From the NCBI GenBank assembly GCA_050951925.1, contig JBMNJZ010000001.1:1674001-1738000 (forward strand): a stretch of DNA of 64,000 nt, given 5' to 3'. Origin of the DNA: UBA1046 sp012511325. GTDB lineage: Bacteria; Bacillota; Clostridia; Saccharofermentanales; DTU023. Both the position numbers and the translations under genes were made by a program. Under the pieces are notes generated by a model. The model was given only the letters and a program-made list of their open reading frames with translations, was not told where the DNA came from and did not search any database. Shown here in pieces: positions 18,197 to 25,937 of this stretch (within the stretch, counting starts at the first letter, position 1; each line of letters opens with the position of its first letter).

Positions 18197-19273
18197 ATGG
18201 CAAGACTTTTAACTATCAATCCCGGTTCCACTTCAACCAAATTGGGCGTCTTCTCTGACGGTAAACTGGAAATGGCCAAGACCATCCGTCACGACAGAGA
18301 AATGGAGAAATTGAGGGATGTACCGAGCCAGTTGCCGATCCGGGCCCAATTGGTAAGGGAAACTTTGCAAGAAGAGGGCGTTGACCCGGCCACAATGGAT
18401 GCCATCGTTGGACGGGGCGGTTTGCTTCATCCGTTGGAGGGCGGTGTCTATGAGATCAATGACGATATGATCTACGATCTCTACCATAGCAGATACAACT
18501 GGCATTCATGCAATCTGGGCGCCTTGCTGGCAGCAGAAATAGCCAGACAGCATGGGCTCAAATCCTATATTGCCGATCCGGTCATCGTCGATGAATTGCA
18601 GCCGTTAGCTCGCATCACCGGCTGGCCTGACTGTACGCGCCAATCCATCTTTCATGCTCTCAATCAGAAAGCAGTTGCTCGTCGCTATGCCAAGGAAATA
18701 CAGGCCGATTATCATGATCTGAACCTGATTGTAGCTCATATGGGCGGTGGTGTTTCGATTGGAGCACATGAGAAAGGCCATGTCATTGATGTCAATAATG
18801 CTCTGAACGGCGAGGGTCCCATGAGCCCTGAAAGAACCGGCAGCTTGCCCGTCATTTCCGTAATCGAAATCTGTTATTCTGGTCAATACACCAAAACTGA
18901 TCTCAAAAATACCTTTGTCGGCCATGGCGGGCTCTTCGCTTATCTCGGCACTAATGATGCCCGCGAAATTGACAGCCGTATTGAAGCCGGCGATGAGCAA
19001 GCGCGCTTTATTCTTGAAAGCATGGCCTATCAGATCGCCAAGGAAATCGGCAGTGCCGCCACGGTATTGAAAGGAAAGGTCGATGCTATTTTGCTGACCG
19101 GCGGAATCGCTTATGATCGCTATGTCACTGATTGGATCGAGGAACGCGTCAATTTCATTGCTCCGGTGCATGTCTATCCGGGCGAAGATGAACTGACAGC
19201 GCTGGCCGAAGCTGTAGAAGAAGCACTGGCCGGTCGCGAACCGATCCGAAATTATGAGAAAATGGCAGAGTAA
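18197..19273 (+). CDS. buk: Butyrate kinase
   Basis: A 358-residue ASKHA-fold acid kinase. N-terminal LTINPGSTSTKLGVF is the phosphate-binding loop, followed by GRGGLLHPLEGGVY, the active-site stretch VAHMGGGVSIGAH and a C-terminal TGGIAYD. It converts acyl phosphate and ADP to acid and ATP. Its length is typical. Directly after ptb, it forms the substrate-level phosphorylation step of the pathway. In this context it probably acts on branched-chain acyl phosphates. Confidence 0.96.
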   Translation: MARLLTINPGSTSTKLGVFSDGKLEMAKTIRHDREMEKLRDVPSQLPIRAQLVRETLQEEGVDPATMDAIVGRGGLLHPLEGGVYEINDDMIYDLYHSRYNWHSCNLGALLAAEIARQHGLKSYIADPVIVDELQPLARITGWPDCTRQSIFHALNQKAVARRYAKEIQADYHDLNLIVAHMGGGVSIGAHEKGHVIDVNNALNGEGPMSPERTGSLPVISVIEICYSGQYTKTDLKNTFVGHGGLFAYLGTNDAREIDSRIEAGDEQARFILESMAYQIAKEIGSAATVLKGKVDAILLTGGIAYDRYVTDWIEERVNFIAPVHVYPGEDELTALAEAVEEALAGREPIRNYEKMAE

Positions 19274-19320
19274 TTATCTGCTTATATTATTAGAATGTAA
19301 ACTAAACCGGAGATAGACAC

Positions 19321-20037
19321 TTGATCTTGCCTGAGAAACAAATAACAATAATTTCAGGACATTATGGCACCGGCAAAACCGAATTCGCCGTCAATTTGGC
19401 CATCAGGATGGCCGGCAGCAATAGGCAGACTGCTTTGGTTGATCTTGATATCATTAATCCGTATTTCCGTTCCTATGAGCGGTGTCGCGAACTGGAATCT
19501 GCCGGAGTCAAAGTTTATGTCACATCCAACCAGGGTACGATGGATATTCCGGCTTTGCCTCCGGATATTATGTCTATTTTTGTCAATGCTGGACAGCAGA
19601 GCCTGATTGATCTGGGCGGAGACCCTGTCGGAGCTCGTGTCCTCGGCTACTATCGACCGCAACTGGAGCAAGTTGACTTTGACTTCTGGTTTGTAATCAA
19701 TCAGCGCCGTCCTGAGAATGCAACTGTCGAACAGATCCGGCATTGTCTGCAATTGACGGAAGCCATGAGCGGCCGGAAGGTAACCGGTCTGATCAACAAT
19801 ACCCATCTCGGGCGCGAGACAAGTGCCGAGGTTCTGCTTCAGGGGGATATGTTTGCAGCCTCAGTCGCTGCCGAACTTAATTTGCCCCTGATTTATACTA
19901 CAGTTGAAAGGAAATTTGCGGCTGAGCTGTCCGGACATCTGATCGGTACGCTCTTCCCTATTGACCTGTATATGATCAAACCATGGGAATTAAGTGAGGA
20001 AAAAGGAGGGCATTTCGCATGGCTTCTGGAAAAGTAA
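19321..20037 (+). CDS. P-loop ATPase of the 2-oxoacid oxidoreductase operon
   Basis: 238 residues starting at a TTG with GGAGA about nine bases upstream. The Walker A motif is GHYGTGKTEFA. A deviant Walker B region, LVDLDIINPYFRS, resembles ParA/MinD-like or cobyrinic-acid-type ATPases. LIDLGGDPVGARVLG follows. I recall similar proteins beside vor/kor operons in Clostridia, but no defined role; assembly or cofactor loading of the iron-sulfur complex is a guess. It overlaps the ferredoxin-like subunit gene by 19 bases, so its stoichiometry is tied to the enzyme. Confidence 0.75.
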   Translation: MILPEKQITIISGHYGTGKTEFAVNLAIRMAGSNRQTALVDLDIINPYFRSYERCRELESAGVKVYVTSNQGTMDIPALPPDIMSIFVNAGQQSLIDLGGDPVGARVLGYYRPQLEQVDFDFWFVINQRRPENATVEQIRHCLQLTEAMSGRKVTGLINNTHLGRETSAEVLLQGDMFAASVAAELNLPLIYTTVERKFAAELSGHLIGTLFPIDLYMIKPWELSEEKGGHFAWLLEK

Positions 20038-20234
20038 CATTCAGGCAGGAACGGTGCAAAGGTTGTAACCTTTGCGTTTCGGTCTGCCCGGCAAAAATCA
20101 TTTTCCTTGATGAGGACAATACCAATATCAAGGGTTATCACCCCGCAACGGTAACAGAAATGGATAAATGCATCGGTTGCGCCAATTGCGCCCGTATCTG
20201 TCCTGACTCTATTATCACCGTGGAGCGAAACTAG
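20019..20234 (+). CDS. vorD: 2-oxoacid:ferredoxin oxidoreductase, delta (4Fe-4S) subunit
   Basis: 71 residues with two 4Fe-4S motifs, CKGCNLCVSVCP and CIGCANCARICP. It passes electrons from the TPP centre to ferredoxin. Its start overlaps the ATPase gene, and the alpha subunit follows after 19 bases. The small separate delta subunit is typical of the four-subunit VOR/KOR type. Confidence 0.93.
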   Translation: MASGKVTFRQERCKGCNLCVSVCPAKIIFLDEDNTNIKGYHPATVTEMDKCIGCANCARICPDSIITVERN

Positions 20235-20253
20235 GAGGACAGGAGAACCAGTC

Positions 20254-21321
20254 ATGGCAAAAGAATTATGGAAAGGTAATGAGGCTATAGCGGAAGCGGC
20301 AATTAGGGCTGGTTGTCGCTGTTATTTCGGCTATCCGATCACGCCTCAGAGCGAGATCCCCGAGTATATGTCATTGCATATGCCGAAAGTCGGCGGCATC
20401 TTCCTCCAATCTGAATCCGAAGTGGCAGCCATCAATATGGTCTACGGCGCTTCAGGCGCCGGAGCCAGAGTGATGACTTCTTCTTCGTCACCAGGTGTCA
20501 GCCTCAAACAAGAGGGCATCTCCTATATCTGCAGCGCGGAACTGCCTGCTGTTATTGTCAATGTAATGCGCGGCGGACCGGGCCTGGGAACAATCCAGCC
20601 GGCACAAGGCGACTATTTTCAAGCGACACGCGGCGGAGGACATGGTGACTATCGTGTGATTGTTTTCGCTCCGGCCAATATCCAGGAAGTCGTCGATCTG
20701 ATGCAAGATTCATTCGAGCTGGCTGATAAGTATCGTATGCCCGTCATGATGATCATGGATGGTATGATCGGCCAGATGATGGAACCGGTGGAATGGAAAA
20801 AGCCGGCCGTCAAGCTGGAGGATTTGCCCGCAAAACCCTGGGCCACTACCGGAACCAAAGGAATGCGCGCACCTAATGTAATTAATTCCCTATTTATCGA
20901 TCCCAATGCAAGTAATGATCACAATATGCGCCTGCATGCCAAGTATCAGCACATCATTGCCAACGAACAGCGGTACGAGACTGCCGAGACCGAAGACGCT
21001 GAACTGATTTTCGTCGCCTTCGGCACACCGGCGCGACTAGCAAGGGCGGCCGCCCGGCTTTTAGAGGAAGAAGGTATTAAGGCCGGCGTTTTCCGGCCGA
21101 TCACGATCTGGCCCTATCCTTATGACGCCTTGTATGAAGCAGCGGCACAAGATAGTGTTAAGGCTGTCGTAACAGTGGAAATGAATACCGGCCAGATGAT
21201 CGATGACGTGCGGATAGCTGTCCGGGGCTGCAAGCCTGTCTCCTTTGTCGGACAGGCCGGAGGCAGAGTGCCTACACCGCAGGAAGTTGCCGCTGCGGCC
21301 AGATTGGCATTGGGGAGGTAG
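20254..21321 (+). CDS. vorB: 2-oxoacid:ferredoxin oxidoreductase, alpha subunit (VorB type)
   Basis: 355 residues. Near the N-terminus is GYPITPQSEIPEY, then FLQSESEVAAINMVYGASGAG, the pyrimidine-binding half of the TPP site. GGPGLGTIQPAQGDY is characteristic of VorB/KorA proteins. It oxidatively decarboxylates branched-chain 2-oxoacids to acyl-CoA. A GGAGG site precedes the ATG. VOR rather than KOR is preferred because ilvE, ptb and buk are in the same run. Confidence 0.93.
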   Translation: MAKELWKGNEAIAEAAIRAGCRCYFGYPITPQSEIPEYMSLHMPKVGGIFLQSESEVAAINMVYGASGAGARVMTSSSSPGVSLKQEGISYICSAELPAVIVNVMRGGPGLGTIQPAQGDYFQATRGGGHGDYRVIVFAPANIQEVVDLMQDSFELADKYRMPVMMIMDGMIGQMMEPVEWKKPAVKLEDLPAKPWATTGTKGMRAPNVINSLFIDPNASNDHNMRLHAKYQHIIANEQRYETAETEDAELIFVAFGTPARLARAAARLLEEEGIKAGVFRPITIWPYPYDALYEAAAQDSVKAVVTVEMNTGQMIDDVRIAVRGCKPVSFVGQAGGRVPTPQEVAAAARLALGR

Positions 21322-21324
21322 AAC

Positions 21325-22077
21325 ATGGCTATTGTTTATCAGAAATCCAAAGGCTTGACCGATGTTGAATTTCATTACTGTCCCGGCTGTACACATGGTA
21401 TAGTTCACAAATTGGTGGCGGAAACACTGGAGGAGCTGAACATACTTGACAACGCGGTTGGTGTTGCCCCCGTAGGTTGCTCGGTCTTTGCCTATAACTA
21501 TTTCAATTGTGACATGCAAGGAGCCGCACACGGGCGGGCTCCGGCCGTTGCTACGGGCATCAAGCGGGTGCTTCCGGAGCATGTCGTCTTTACTTATCAG
21601 GGCGATGGCGATTTGGCGGCTATCGGCACGGCAGAAATCGTCCATGCCGCGATGCGCGGTGAAAAATTCACGACCATCTTTATCAATAATGCCATCTACG
21701 GCATGACCGGCGGCCAAATGGCGCCGACGACTCTGGTTGGCCAGCGCGCGACGACCGCCCCTCTGGGGCGCGAACGTGAACATTACGGCTCGCCGATCAG
21801 AATGTCGGAAATGCTGGCAACCATCGATGGAGCGGCTTATATCGAGCGCGTCACGGTTACTACCCCTGCCAATATAATAAAGGCCAAAAGAGCCATCAAG
21901 AAAGCCTTTCAGCTGCAGATCGAAGGCAAGGGTTTTACCATGATCGAAGTACTCTCTACCTGTCCCACTAATTGGGGGCTCACACCGGTTGAAGCGCTGG
22001 AATGGGTTAAGGAAAAAATGGTTCCGGTCTTCCCGCTCGGAGTTTTCCGCGATATTACGGCAGAGGAGGCAAAGTAA
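21325..22077 (+). CDS. vorA: 2-oxoacid:ferredoxin oxidoreductase, beta (TPP) subunit
   Basis: 250 residues. The TPP-binding motif is GDGDLAAIGTAEI followed by TIFINNAIYGMTGGQMAP. An N-terminal YCPGCTHG carries the cysteines common in this subunit. It binds the diphosphate of TPP and catalyses the decarboxylation with the alpha subunit. It is spaced three bases after vorB and its stop overlaps the gamma start, so translation is coupled. Confidence 0.94.
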   Translation: MAIVYQKSKGLTDVEFHYCPGCTHGIVHKLVAETLEELNILDNAVGVAPVGCSVFAYNYFNCDMQGAAHGRAPAVATGIKRVLPEHVVFTYQGDGDLAAIGTAEIVHAAMRGEKFTTIFINNAIYGMTGGQMAPTTLVGQRATTAPLGREREHYGSPIRMSEMLATIDGAAYIERVTVTTPANIIKAKRAIKKAFQLQIEGKGFTMIEVLSTCPTNWGLTPVEALEWVKEKMVPVFPLGVFRDITAEEAK

Positions 22078-22619
22078 TGGCTTACAATGAAATTCTGATT
22101 GCAGGTTTTGGTGGCCAGGGAGTTATGTCCATGGGCACTACAATGGCAGAGGCAGCCTTGTCCGAGGGGCTCAATGTCAGCTGGCTGCCCTCCTACGGAC
22201 CGGAGATGCGCGGCGGTACAGCAAATTGCAGCGTTGTGATTGCCGACTCCGAGATTATCTCCCCTATCGTAGTCCAGCCCAGCGAATTAATCGCCATGAA
22301 TTTACCCTCACTGGACAAATTTGAGCCAACCGTAAAGCCTGGCGGCTATATCTTCGTAAATAATTCCATCATTAAGCGCAAGTTGGTTCGCACAGATGTC
22401 AAGGCCATCTATGTGCCGACTCTGGATATTGCAGATGAATTGGGCAATATGCGTGTTGCCAATATGGTTATGCTCGGCTCCTATATCGAAGCCACCGGAG
22501 TTTTAAAATTTGACACGGTCGTTAATATGCTGCGCAATATATTTACAGGTAAAAAGGCCCATCTGGTCGAAATCAATCAGCAAGCACTGCAACGCGGAGC
22601 GGCTTGCGCCAAAATCTGA
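22077..22619 (+). CDS. vorC: 2-oxoacid:ferredoxin oxidoreductase, gamma subunit
   Basis: 180 residues with the gamma-domain signature GFGGQGVMSMG at the N-terminus and SYGPEMRGGTANCSVVI. It binds CoA at the catalytic interface in this enzyme family. It starts at the last base of the beta gene stop (ATGG overlap). It completes the delta-alpha-beta-gamma set. Confidence 0.94.
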   Translation: MAYNEILIAGFGGQGVMSMGTTMAEAALSEGLNVSWLPSYGPEMRGGTANCSVVIADSEIISPIVVQPSELIAMNLPSLDKFEPTVKPGGYIFVNNSIIKRKLVRTDVKAIYVPTLDIADELGNMRVANMVMLGSYIEATGVLKFDTVVNMLRNIFTGKKAHLVEINQQALQRGAACAKI

Positions 22620-22660
22620 TTCGCAGTTCTAATCCGCGTTAAGAAAAGAAAGGACTTATT

Positions 22661-23740
22661 ATGAAAATCACCGTCACGAAAACAAAAGAACCTAAAGCGA
22701 TACTTACAGATGAAAGCCAACTGGGGTTCGGCAGAGTCTTTACCGACCACATGTTTATTGTGGAATACGAAGCCGGCCGCGGCTGGTTCGATCCGCGCAT
22801 CATCCCCTATCAGAAATTATCGCTGGATCCGGCCTCTCCCGTGCTTCACTATGGTCAAGAGGTCTTTGAGGGCTCAAAGGCCTATGCCTTAGATAACGGC
22901 GAAGTCGGCCTCTTCCGTTTCAAGGACAATGCCAGACGTCTCAATCAAAGTGCAGTCAGAACCTGCATGCCGGAGCTTGATGTCGAATTCCAATATGAAG
23001 CACTCTGCCGTCTTCTGGATCTTGATCGCGACTGGGTGCCAAAGAGTGCCGGTACTTCCCTCTATCTCCGCCCCACTATGATTGCCGATGGCGCGAATCT
23101 CGGTGCCCATGCCGCTTCACGTTACATTTATTTTATAATTTGCTCTCCCTCAGGCGCTTATTTCTCCGAAGGCCTGGAGCCGGTAGGAATCCGTATTGAA
23201 ACCCGCTACGCCCGATCAATCAGAGGCGGTATGGGGCGAGCCAAAACCGGCGGCAATTACGCAGCCAGCTTCAAAGCTGCCGTGGAAGCCGCAGCCGAAG
23301 GCTATAGCCAGATACTCTGGCTGGACGGCAAAGAGCAAAAATATGTCGAAGAAGTCGGCGCTATGAATATCATGTTCGTGATTGACGGCAAACTGGTCAC
23401 AGCTGATCTGGGCGATACCATATTGCCCGGAATCACCCGCGACTCGATCCTGCAAATGGCCCGCGCGAAGGGTCTTATTGTCGAAGAGCGCCGTATTCCC
23501 GTGACCGAGCTCTATGAGGCTCATGCTCAAGGCCTCTTATCTGAAGCTTTCGGCACAGGCACAGCAGCCGTCGTCACCCCCGTTGGTGAACTCGCCTGGG
23601 GCGATCGCAAGATCACTATCAACAACTACGAGATCGGACCCGTCGCCCAGATGTTTTACGATGAACTGACCGCTATCCAACGCCAACAGAGCACAGATCC
23701 CTACGGTTGGACCAGCACCGTACCCCGTTACGAGTATTAA
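22661..23740 (+). CDS. ilvE: Branched-chain amino-acid aminotransferase
   Basis: A 359-residue fold-type IV PLP enzyme of the larger BCAT group. Visible are GQEVFEGSKAY, the region GGNYAASFKAAVEAA and the ELYEAHAQGLLSEAFGTGTAAVVTPV stretch in the C-terminal half (split in two here by reading; it is one segment). It interconverts Val/Leu/Ile with their 2-oxoacids. Last gene of the run, 41 bases after vorC and followed by a hairpin. It supplies the substrate of the oxidoreductase, or works in reverse for biosynthesis. Confidence 0.95.
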   Translation: MKITVTKTKEPKAILTDESQLGFGRVFTDHMFIVEYEAGRGWFDPRIIPYQKLSLDPASPVLHYGQEVFEGSKAYALDNGEVGLFRFKDNARRLNQSAVRTCMPELDVEFQYEALCRLLDLDRDWVPKSAGTSLYLRPTMIADGANLGAHAASRYIYFIICSPSGAYFSEGLEPVGIRIETRYARSIRGGMGRAKTGGNYAASFKAAVEAAAEGYSQILWLDGKEQKYVEEVGAMNIMFVIDGKLVTADLGDTILPGITRDSILQMARAKGLIVEERRIPVTELYEAHAQGLLSEAFGTGTAAVVTPVGELAWGDRKITINNYEIGPVAQMFYDELTAIQRQQSTDPYGWTSTVPRYEY

Positions 23741-23795
23741 GAATCGGAAACATATAAGTACTTGGAACCGGGAACAACAATCTAATCCATTGACC

Positions 23796-23834
23796 GGACT
23801 GCAAGGCTCATTCGCATACTGAGCCCTGCAGTCC
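23796..23834 (+). terminator. Hairpin after ilvE
   Basis: A 15-bp stem with one mismatch (23796-23810 with 23820-23834) and a nine-base loop lies 56 bases past the ilvE stop. A modest T/A-rich stretch follows. Confidence 0.65.
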
Positions 23835-23920
23835 GCAATTATTTGCCGGGAGTAATTATTACGAACATTTACTTCCGCAATTAGGTGCGACTACTGCGAC
23901 TACATGGTTGGGCAAATTGA

Positions 23921-23949
23921 TTGACATAAATAATGATATTTGTTAGCAT
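23921..23949 (+). promoter_or_regulatory. Promoter of the tRNA pair
   Basis: TTGACA (23921-23926) and TAGCAT (23944-23949) are 17 bases apart, 40 bases upstream of tRNA-Gly. Confidence 0.75.
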
Positions 23950-23989
23950 TACATGGCATTCACCAACAAAGTTTGCCTGGTACCGGAAT

Positions 23990-24064
23990 GCGGGATTAAC
24001 TCAGTGGTAGAGTGTCACCTTGCCAAGGTGAAAGTCGCGAGTTCGAATCTCGTATCCCGCTCCA
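23990..24064 (+). tRNA. tRNA-Gly (anticodon GCC)
   Basis: The acceptor arms GCGGGAT and ATCCCGC pair fully. The D arm, a loop with GCC at 24022-24024 and the GTTCGAATC T arm are present. CCA is encoded at 24062-24064. It reads GGC and GGU codons. Confidence 0.97.
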
Positions 24065-24067
24065 AAC

Positions 24068-24097
24068 ACAACCGGCAACAAAACCGTTGCCGGTTGT
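24068..24097 (+). other. Hairpin between the two tRNA genes
   Basis: A perfect 12-bp stem (24068-24079 with 24086-24097) with a six-base loop lies between the tRNAs. There is no T run, so it is more likely a processing or spacing element than a strong terminator. Confidence 0.55.
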
Positions 24098-24104
24098 TCT
24101 ATAA

Positions 24105-24179
<75 letters not shown>

Positions 24180-24180
24180 T

Positions 24181-24223
24181 AAAAGGACGACAAAACGGAT
24201 ACAATCCGCCAGTCGTCTTTTTT
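24181..24223 (+). terminator. Terminator of the tRNA pair
   Basis: An 11-bp stem (AAAAGGACGAC with GTCGTCTTTTT, one G-T pair) encloses a smaller CGGAT/ATCCG hairpin and runs into six T residues. Degenerate copies of this block occur at 25678 and 31378. Confidence 0.85.
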
Positions 24224-24225
24224 AT

Positions 24226-24626
24226 GCCTTGAAACGTTGGTATATCAAGACTATTAAAGAACGCCAAAACAAACGAAAGGGTATAAAAGAGCGTTATTTT
24301 GCTCTAAATCAGCCCAATTATCGGCTGCCGGATTTTAGCTTAAAACCATCTACACGAAAGTAAGAGTTTCGTGCAGATGGTTGGCCGCACTCAGTGAGCA
24401 AACGCAGATAATCAAAACACTTGATAACCGAATACGACGAAAAATGACCGAATACGACGAAAATATTGAATCAACGATGCCATACCGGTAACATAAAAAT
24501 ATATATTCTAACTAATCGGAAACGTGTGATTACTATGAAGATGTATGATCACTGTCAGTAAAACGACACGTATATTTTAAAAATATTTATTAAAGAGGGA
24601 ATGTAGCAAGACAGGAGGTTTAGAAA
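24226..24626. other. Non-coding stretch with hairpin and repeats after tRNA-Cys
   Basis: No gene is supported. A 15-bp near-perfect hairpin lies at 24345-24381 and two tandem copies of an ACCGAATACGACG motif at 24426-24461. The region before 24627 is AT-rich and may hold the promoter of the surface protein, but no clear boxes were assigned. Confidence 0.5.
24426..24467 (+). repeat. Tandem ACCGAATACGACGAAAA motif, left copy
   Basis: Two copies of the motif lie about 19 bases apart. A similar pair in the same orientation lies at 32551-32594, with about 85% identity over 38 bases including a shared TATTG end. Confidence 0.75.
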
Positions 24627-25349
24627 ATGAAGAAAGATACTAAGAACAGGATATTGGTATGGCTGCTCATGCTTTCGCTGTTACTATCTTTCCCGGGCAT
24701 GACGAACGAAATCCATGCGGAGGAGAATCCGACACCGCCGTCTCCACCGATTTTTGGGTCGACTGCGATGGATTCGAGCCACCTTTTTATGGGATGTAGC
24801 GGTACACCACCCGACGATTGGGGTCACATGTGGAGGCTGTCGACTACCCCAGATATGATGAGTTCCATATGGGATGACTTTACTGACAATGTGGAGAACG
24901 AGATGACTATAGAGCTTACAGAATCTCTCTGCAACATGATGGATGGGATAGTATATGTGGCAGCCAGGTATTTTTACTATTTAGATTCGGATATAGGAAG
25001 CGATTGGTCGAACATGTATGCGGTGGAAATCGACGGAGACGGTTATATCACGAACGTCGAGCCTGCGGAAATGGAAACGAATCCGACACCAAATGAATCT
25101 CCAAGTTCGAAGAGCACCGACGGGAAACAAGAAGCCCAAACTGTTCAGCCAACCGAACCAGCTGTTCAGCCAACCGAACCAGCTACTCAGCCAACCGAAC
25201 CAGCTACTCAACCAAGTGATACTCTGCCGAAAACAGAAGAGAGTGGCGGAAATTACTTATGGTTAGCGTTATTAGTGTTAGTAGTACTCTTACTCGCAGG
25301 AGGATTATTTTTATTTAATCGCAAGAGAACATCGGAGCAAAGAGATTAG
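24627..25349 (+). CDS. Sortase-type cell-wall protein with QPTEPA repeats
   Basis: 240 residues with a strong AGGAGG site. A signal peptide of about 31 residues ends at HAEE. The mature region (about 35-150) is acidic, with MGCSGTPPDDWGHMW and no family I recognise. It is followed by four QPTEPA units at about 171-193, then LPKTEESGG, a membrane segment and a basic tail (NRKRTSEQRD). The tail layout is that of a sortase substrate, but the motif is LPKTE rather than LPxTG. It is likely displayed on the wall. No sortase gene is in this window. A 14-bp hairpin terminator follows. Confidence 0.8.
   Translation: MKKDTKNRILVWLLMLSLLLSFPGMTNEIHAEENPTPPSPPIFGSTAMDSSHLFMGCSGTPPDDWGHMWRLSTTPDMMSSIWDDFTDNVENEMTIELTESLCNMMDGIVYVAARYFYYLDSDIGSDWSNMYAVEIDGDGYITNVEPAEMETNPTPNESPSSKSTDGKQEAQTVQPTEPAVQPTEPATQPTEPATQPSDTLPKTEESGGNYLWLALLVLVVLLLAGGLFLFNRKRTSEQRD
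25140..25212 (+). repeat. Tandem 18-bp repeats encoding QPTEPA
   Basis: Four near-identical 18-base units encode QPTEPA-V/T wall-spanning repeats just before the sorting signal. Confidence 0.85.
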
Positions 25350-25383
25350 ATCTAAGCAAACTGCATCGAGATGCAATTTAATC

Positions 25384-25422
25384 GAGAGGTCCCTTGGCCA
25401 TTAGTTGACCAAGGGACCTCTC
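25384..25422 (+). terminator. Terminator of the surface-protein gene
   Basis: A perfect 14-bp stem (25384-25397 with 25409-25422) with an 11-base loop, 34 bases past the stop. No strong T run follows. Confidence 0.7.
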
Positions 25423-25644
25423 ACACCACCGAGTATGCGGATCACGCTGACGGCGGTTCCAAACTTTACCGAACTGTTGTGTAGTATTCTGCAAAACTTA
25501 AATAGCCAGCACGTTTATGGTTTCATCCATCTTCCGAGATGATCTCACTCCTGCTTTCTCTTTACATTCCGCGCTATCCATCCGCAGGTAGTCCATCAAT
25601 ATTCAGGTTTTGCGCCCAAATGCACCTAAGCCACACTCTCAAGT

Positions 25645-25733
25645 GGATTGTATTCGTTTTGCCGTACGATGCCAACCTAAAAGGACGACAAAGCGGATAC
25701 AATCCGCCAGTCGCCCCTTTTTATGCCTTAAAG
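25645..25733 (+). repeat. Degenerate copy of the tRNA-Cys terminator block
   Basis: 25678-25733 is about 90% identical to 24180-24233. The preceding GGATTGTATTCGTTTTG (25645-25661) is a near-perfect inverted copy of the CAAAGCGGATACAATCC inside the block. A third, partial copy is at 31378-31424. Confidence 0.75.
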
Positions 25734-25937
25734 CTTTAAATATAGATCCTTATCCCTAATTTTTTGAATTAAATAAGGTAGAAGTACCGGGAAGGACCAG
25801 AGACGGCGGATTAGATTTAGGAGGAGATTTTCCGGTAAAAAATAAGCAAAATAAACACAAACTATTGGATAAAGCAGAAGCCGTTTGCTACACTATCGAC
25901 AGTGTACAATACAGTAAGATCCTAAGGAGATTCCACT

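Larger units (their letters stand above)
25350..25937. other. Non-coding stretch between surface protein and NCS2 permease
   Basis: It holds a terminator (25384-25422), a degenerate copy of the tRNA-Cys terminator block (25678-25733), a hairpin with arms TACCGG (25785-25790) and CCGGTA (25832-25837), and a dyad TACACT/AGTGTA (25889-25906). The dyad touches a TACAAT box at 25905-25910 and could be an operator. I see no gene. Confidence 0.5.

Noticed and set aside
24226..24626. Small gene between tRNA-Cys and the surface protein
   Set aside because: No frame with a binding site; the region is hairpins and repeats.
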